A stretch of DNA of 64,000 nucleotides from Dehalogenimonas sp. 4OHTPN (lineage in GTDB: Bacteria > Chloroflexota > Dehalococcoidia > Dehalococcoidales > Dehalococcoidaceae). The notes beneath the pieces were generated by a model that was not told the DNA's origin, searched no databases, and saw nothing but the letters and a program-made list of their open reading frames with translations. Of this stretch, positions 63,335-64,000 are shown in pieces; within the stretch, counting starts at the first letter, position 1; the number at the start of each line of letters is the position of its first letter. The stretch is taken from contig NZ_CP159307.1 in the NCBI RefSeq assembly GCF_040448695.1, positions 620,001 to 684,000 of the forward strand. Reading direction: 5' to 3'. The translations under genes were made by a program, and so were the position numbers.

Positions 63335-64000
63335 ATGAAAAGATTCGATTCGCAACATTACGTACCAATTTTACGATGGAAGAAGGCTGAACGAACTGCT
63401 TTGGCTAGATTGTACGAGGCCGATTCAGGGTGCATAACGCCAATGATCGAAATCGTGCCGGAAAACCTAATACGTAAGGATCCCAAAGGTGAGATCGTCA
63501 ACTTAAGCCCAGAAGAGGCAATTAACAAAATAGTATCGCAAATCTCCAAGCATTGGGGGAGCAGACAACTCTATATTGACGTTGGACTTTTATCTCCGAG
63601 TGCCCTTTTCTTTGACGGAAATCATTTCCTTACGATGGTAAGTCAGCACGCTAGCACCTTGGGTTTATCATTTATACCAGTAATTAGGGTTGCGAAAGAT
63701 CAGACTTATAACTCTGCAGTCAAAGCAGTGACTCTGATACACGGCCAGGGCGCTTGTATACGATTGACCCATGAGGAGATCAAACAGCCCGAGTTGGCCA
63801 ATAAAATAGACACCTTATTGGCTTTCCTAGAAATTTCCCCCGAGAATGTTGACTTGATGATTGATTTTCAATTCGTCGGCCAAGGTCTACCTACATTCAA
63901 AACAATATACAAGGTACTGCCACACGTCGATGAATGGAGGAATCTAATTTGGGCAGGCGGTGCCTTTCCCGAAGACCTCAGTAAGTTGAAAAAGAATGAT
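63335..64000 (+). CDS. Beta-family protein, partial (cut by window end)
   Basis: 222 codons from ATG 63335, with no stop before 64000. The start M-K-R-F-D-S-Q-H-Y-V-P-I-L-R-W-K-K-A-E and the following A-L-x2-L, I-T-P-M-I-E-I-V-P and L-Y-I-D-V-G-L-L segments are those of the beta-protein family (the T4 beta-gt-associated type). The body alternates strands and helices in a TIM-barrel-like fashion. It lies 5 bases after the HigA-ImmA gene and is presumably co-transcribed. In other genomes such proteins often accompany XRE/ImmA genes. Function unknown. Confidence 0.7.
   Translation, partial: MKRFDSQHYVPILRWKKAERTALARLYEADSGCITPMIEIVPENLIRKDPKGEIVNLSPEEAINKIVSQISKHWGSRQLYIDVGLLSPSALFFDGNHFLTMVSQHASTLGLSFIPVIRVAKDQTYNSAVKAVTLIHGQGACIRLTHEEIKQPELANKIDTLLAFLEISPENVDLMIDFQFVGQGLPTFKTIYKVLPHVDEWRNLIWAGGAFPEDLSKLKKND

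Overview
The window looks like a chromosomal segment of a Dehalococcoidia-type Chloroflexota bacterium (Dehalogenimonas or a relative). This rests on family resemblance and gene style and was not checked by any search. It falls into three parts: a GC-rich host backbone (1 to about 20,270), an integrated temperate-virus-like element (about 20,290 to at least 51,370), and a less GC-rich defence island (about 51,480 to the window end). No rRNA, tRNA, CRISPR array or insertion sequence was recognised.

Host backbone. Small house-keeping and membrane proteins (DUF2200, DUF1801/YdhG-like, HNH-like, DUF6941, ybeY, dCMP deaminase, flavoproteins, GNAT) surround an isolated but catalytically complete phage terminase pair (3,707-5,478). 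A minus-strand block (20,256 to 8,917) encodes a lipoprotein M1-type peptidase, a coiled-coil lipoprotein, an anchored sialidase-fold (BNR) protein, an anchored solute-binding protein and OppBCDF-type ABC transporter subunits. The likely theme is extracellular peptide breakdown and uptake. Several genes, on both strands, have a TATAAT-like box only 6-10 nt before the start codon, which suggests leaderless transcripts.

Integrated element. A large serine recombinase lies at the left edge, and its reading frame runs out of the element into the 5' end of the host peptidase gene. Next come an ImmA/ImmR-like pair, a divergent promoter/operator region and a Cro-like gene, so the control region is phage-like. 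Rightward genes follow: a Gp3-like candidate directionality factor, a DUF3854 primase-helicase with iteron-like repeats in its 3' end, a J-domain protein, a MoxR-type AAA+ ATPase, and a DNA-binding Met-rich protein. From 32,703 to 41,337 there is a compact block of mostly unrecognised small proteins. Many have a beta-rich or Pro/Gln-rich N-terminus and a methionine-rich C-terminal membrane helix. The block also encodes a membrane-anchored subtilase, holin-sized membrane proteins, and a minimal tyrosine recombinase with a zinc-ribbon insert. No capsid, portal, tail or conjugation hallmark gene was seen in the element. This block is the best candidate for an undescribed system: perhaps a membrane-containing tailless particle or a cell-surface assembly.

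The right part of the element carries a DUF192-ArdC-like fusion, a lower-GC HEAT-repeat/PD-(D/E)XK protein of about 1,350 residues, a sigma-like zinc protein, a DnaN-like sliding clamp, and a small conserved gene interrupted by an in-frame TGA. Beyond a strong terminator at 51,325 lies the defence cassette: DUF499 ATPase, a small DUF protein, a DUF1156 DNA methylase and a PLD-SNF2 helicase, with no PglZ seen. It is followed by a HigB toxin, a HigA-ImmA antitoxin and the start of a beta-family protein cut by the window edge. The right end of the element could not be located.
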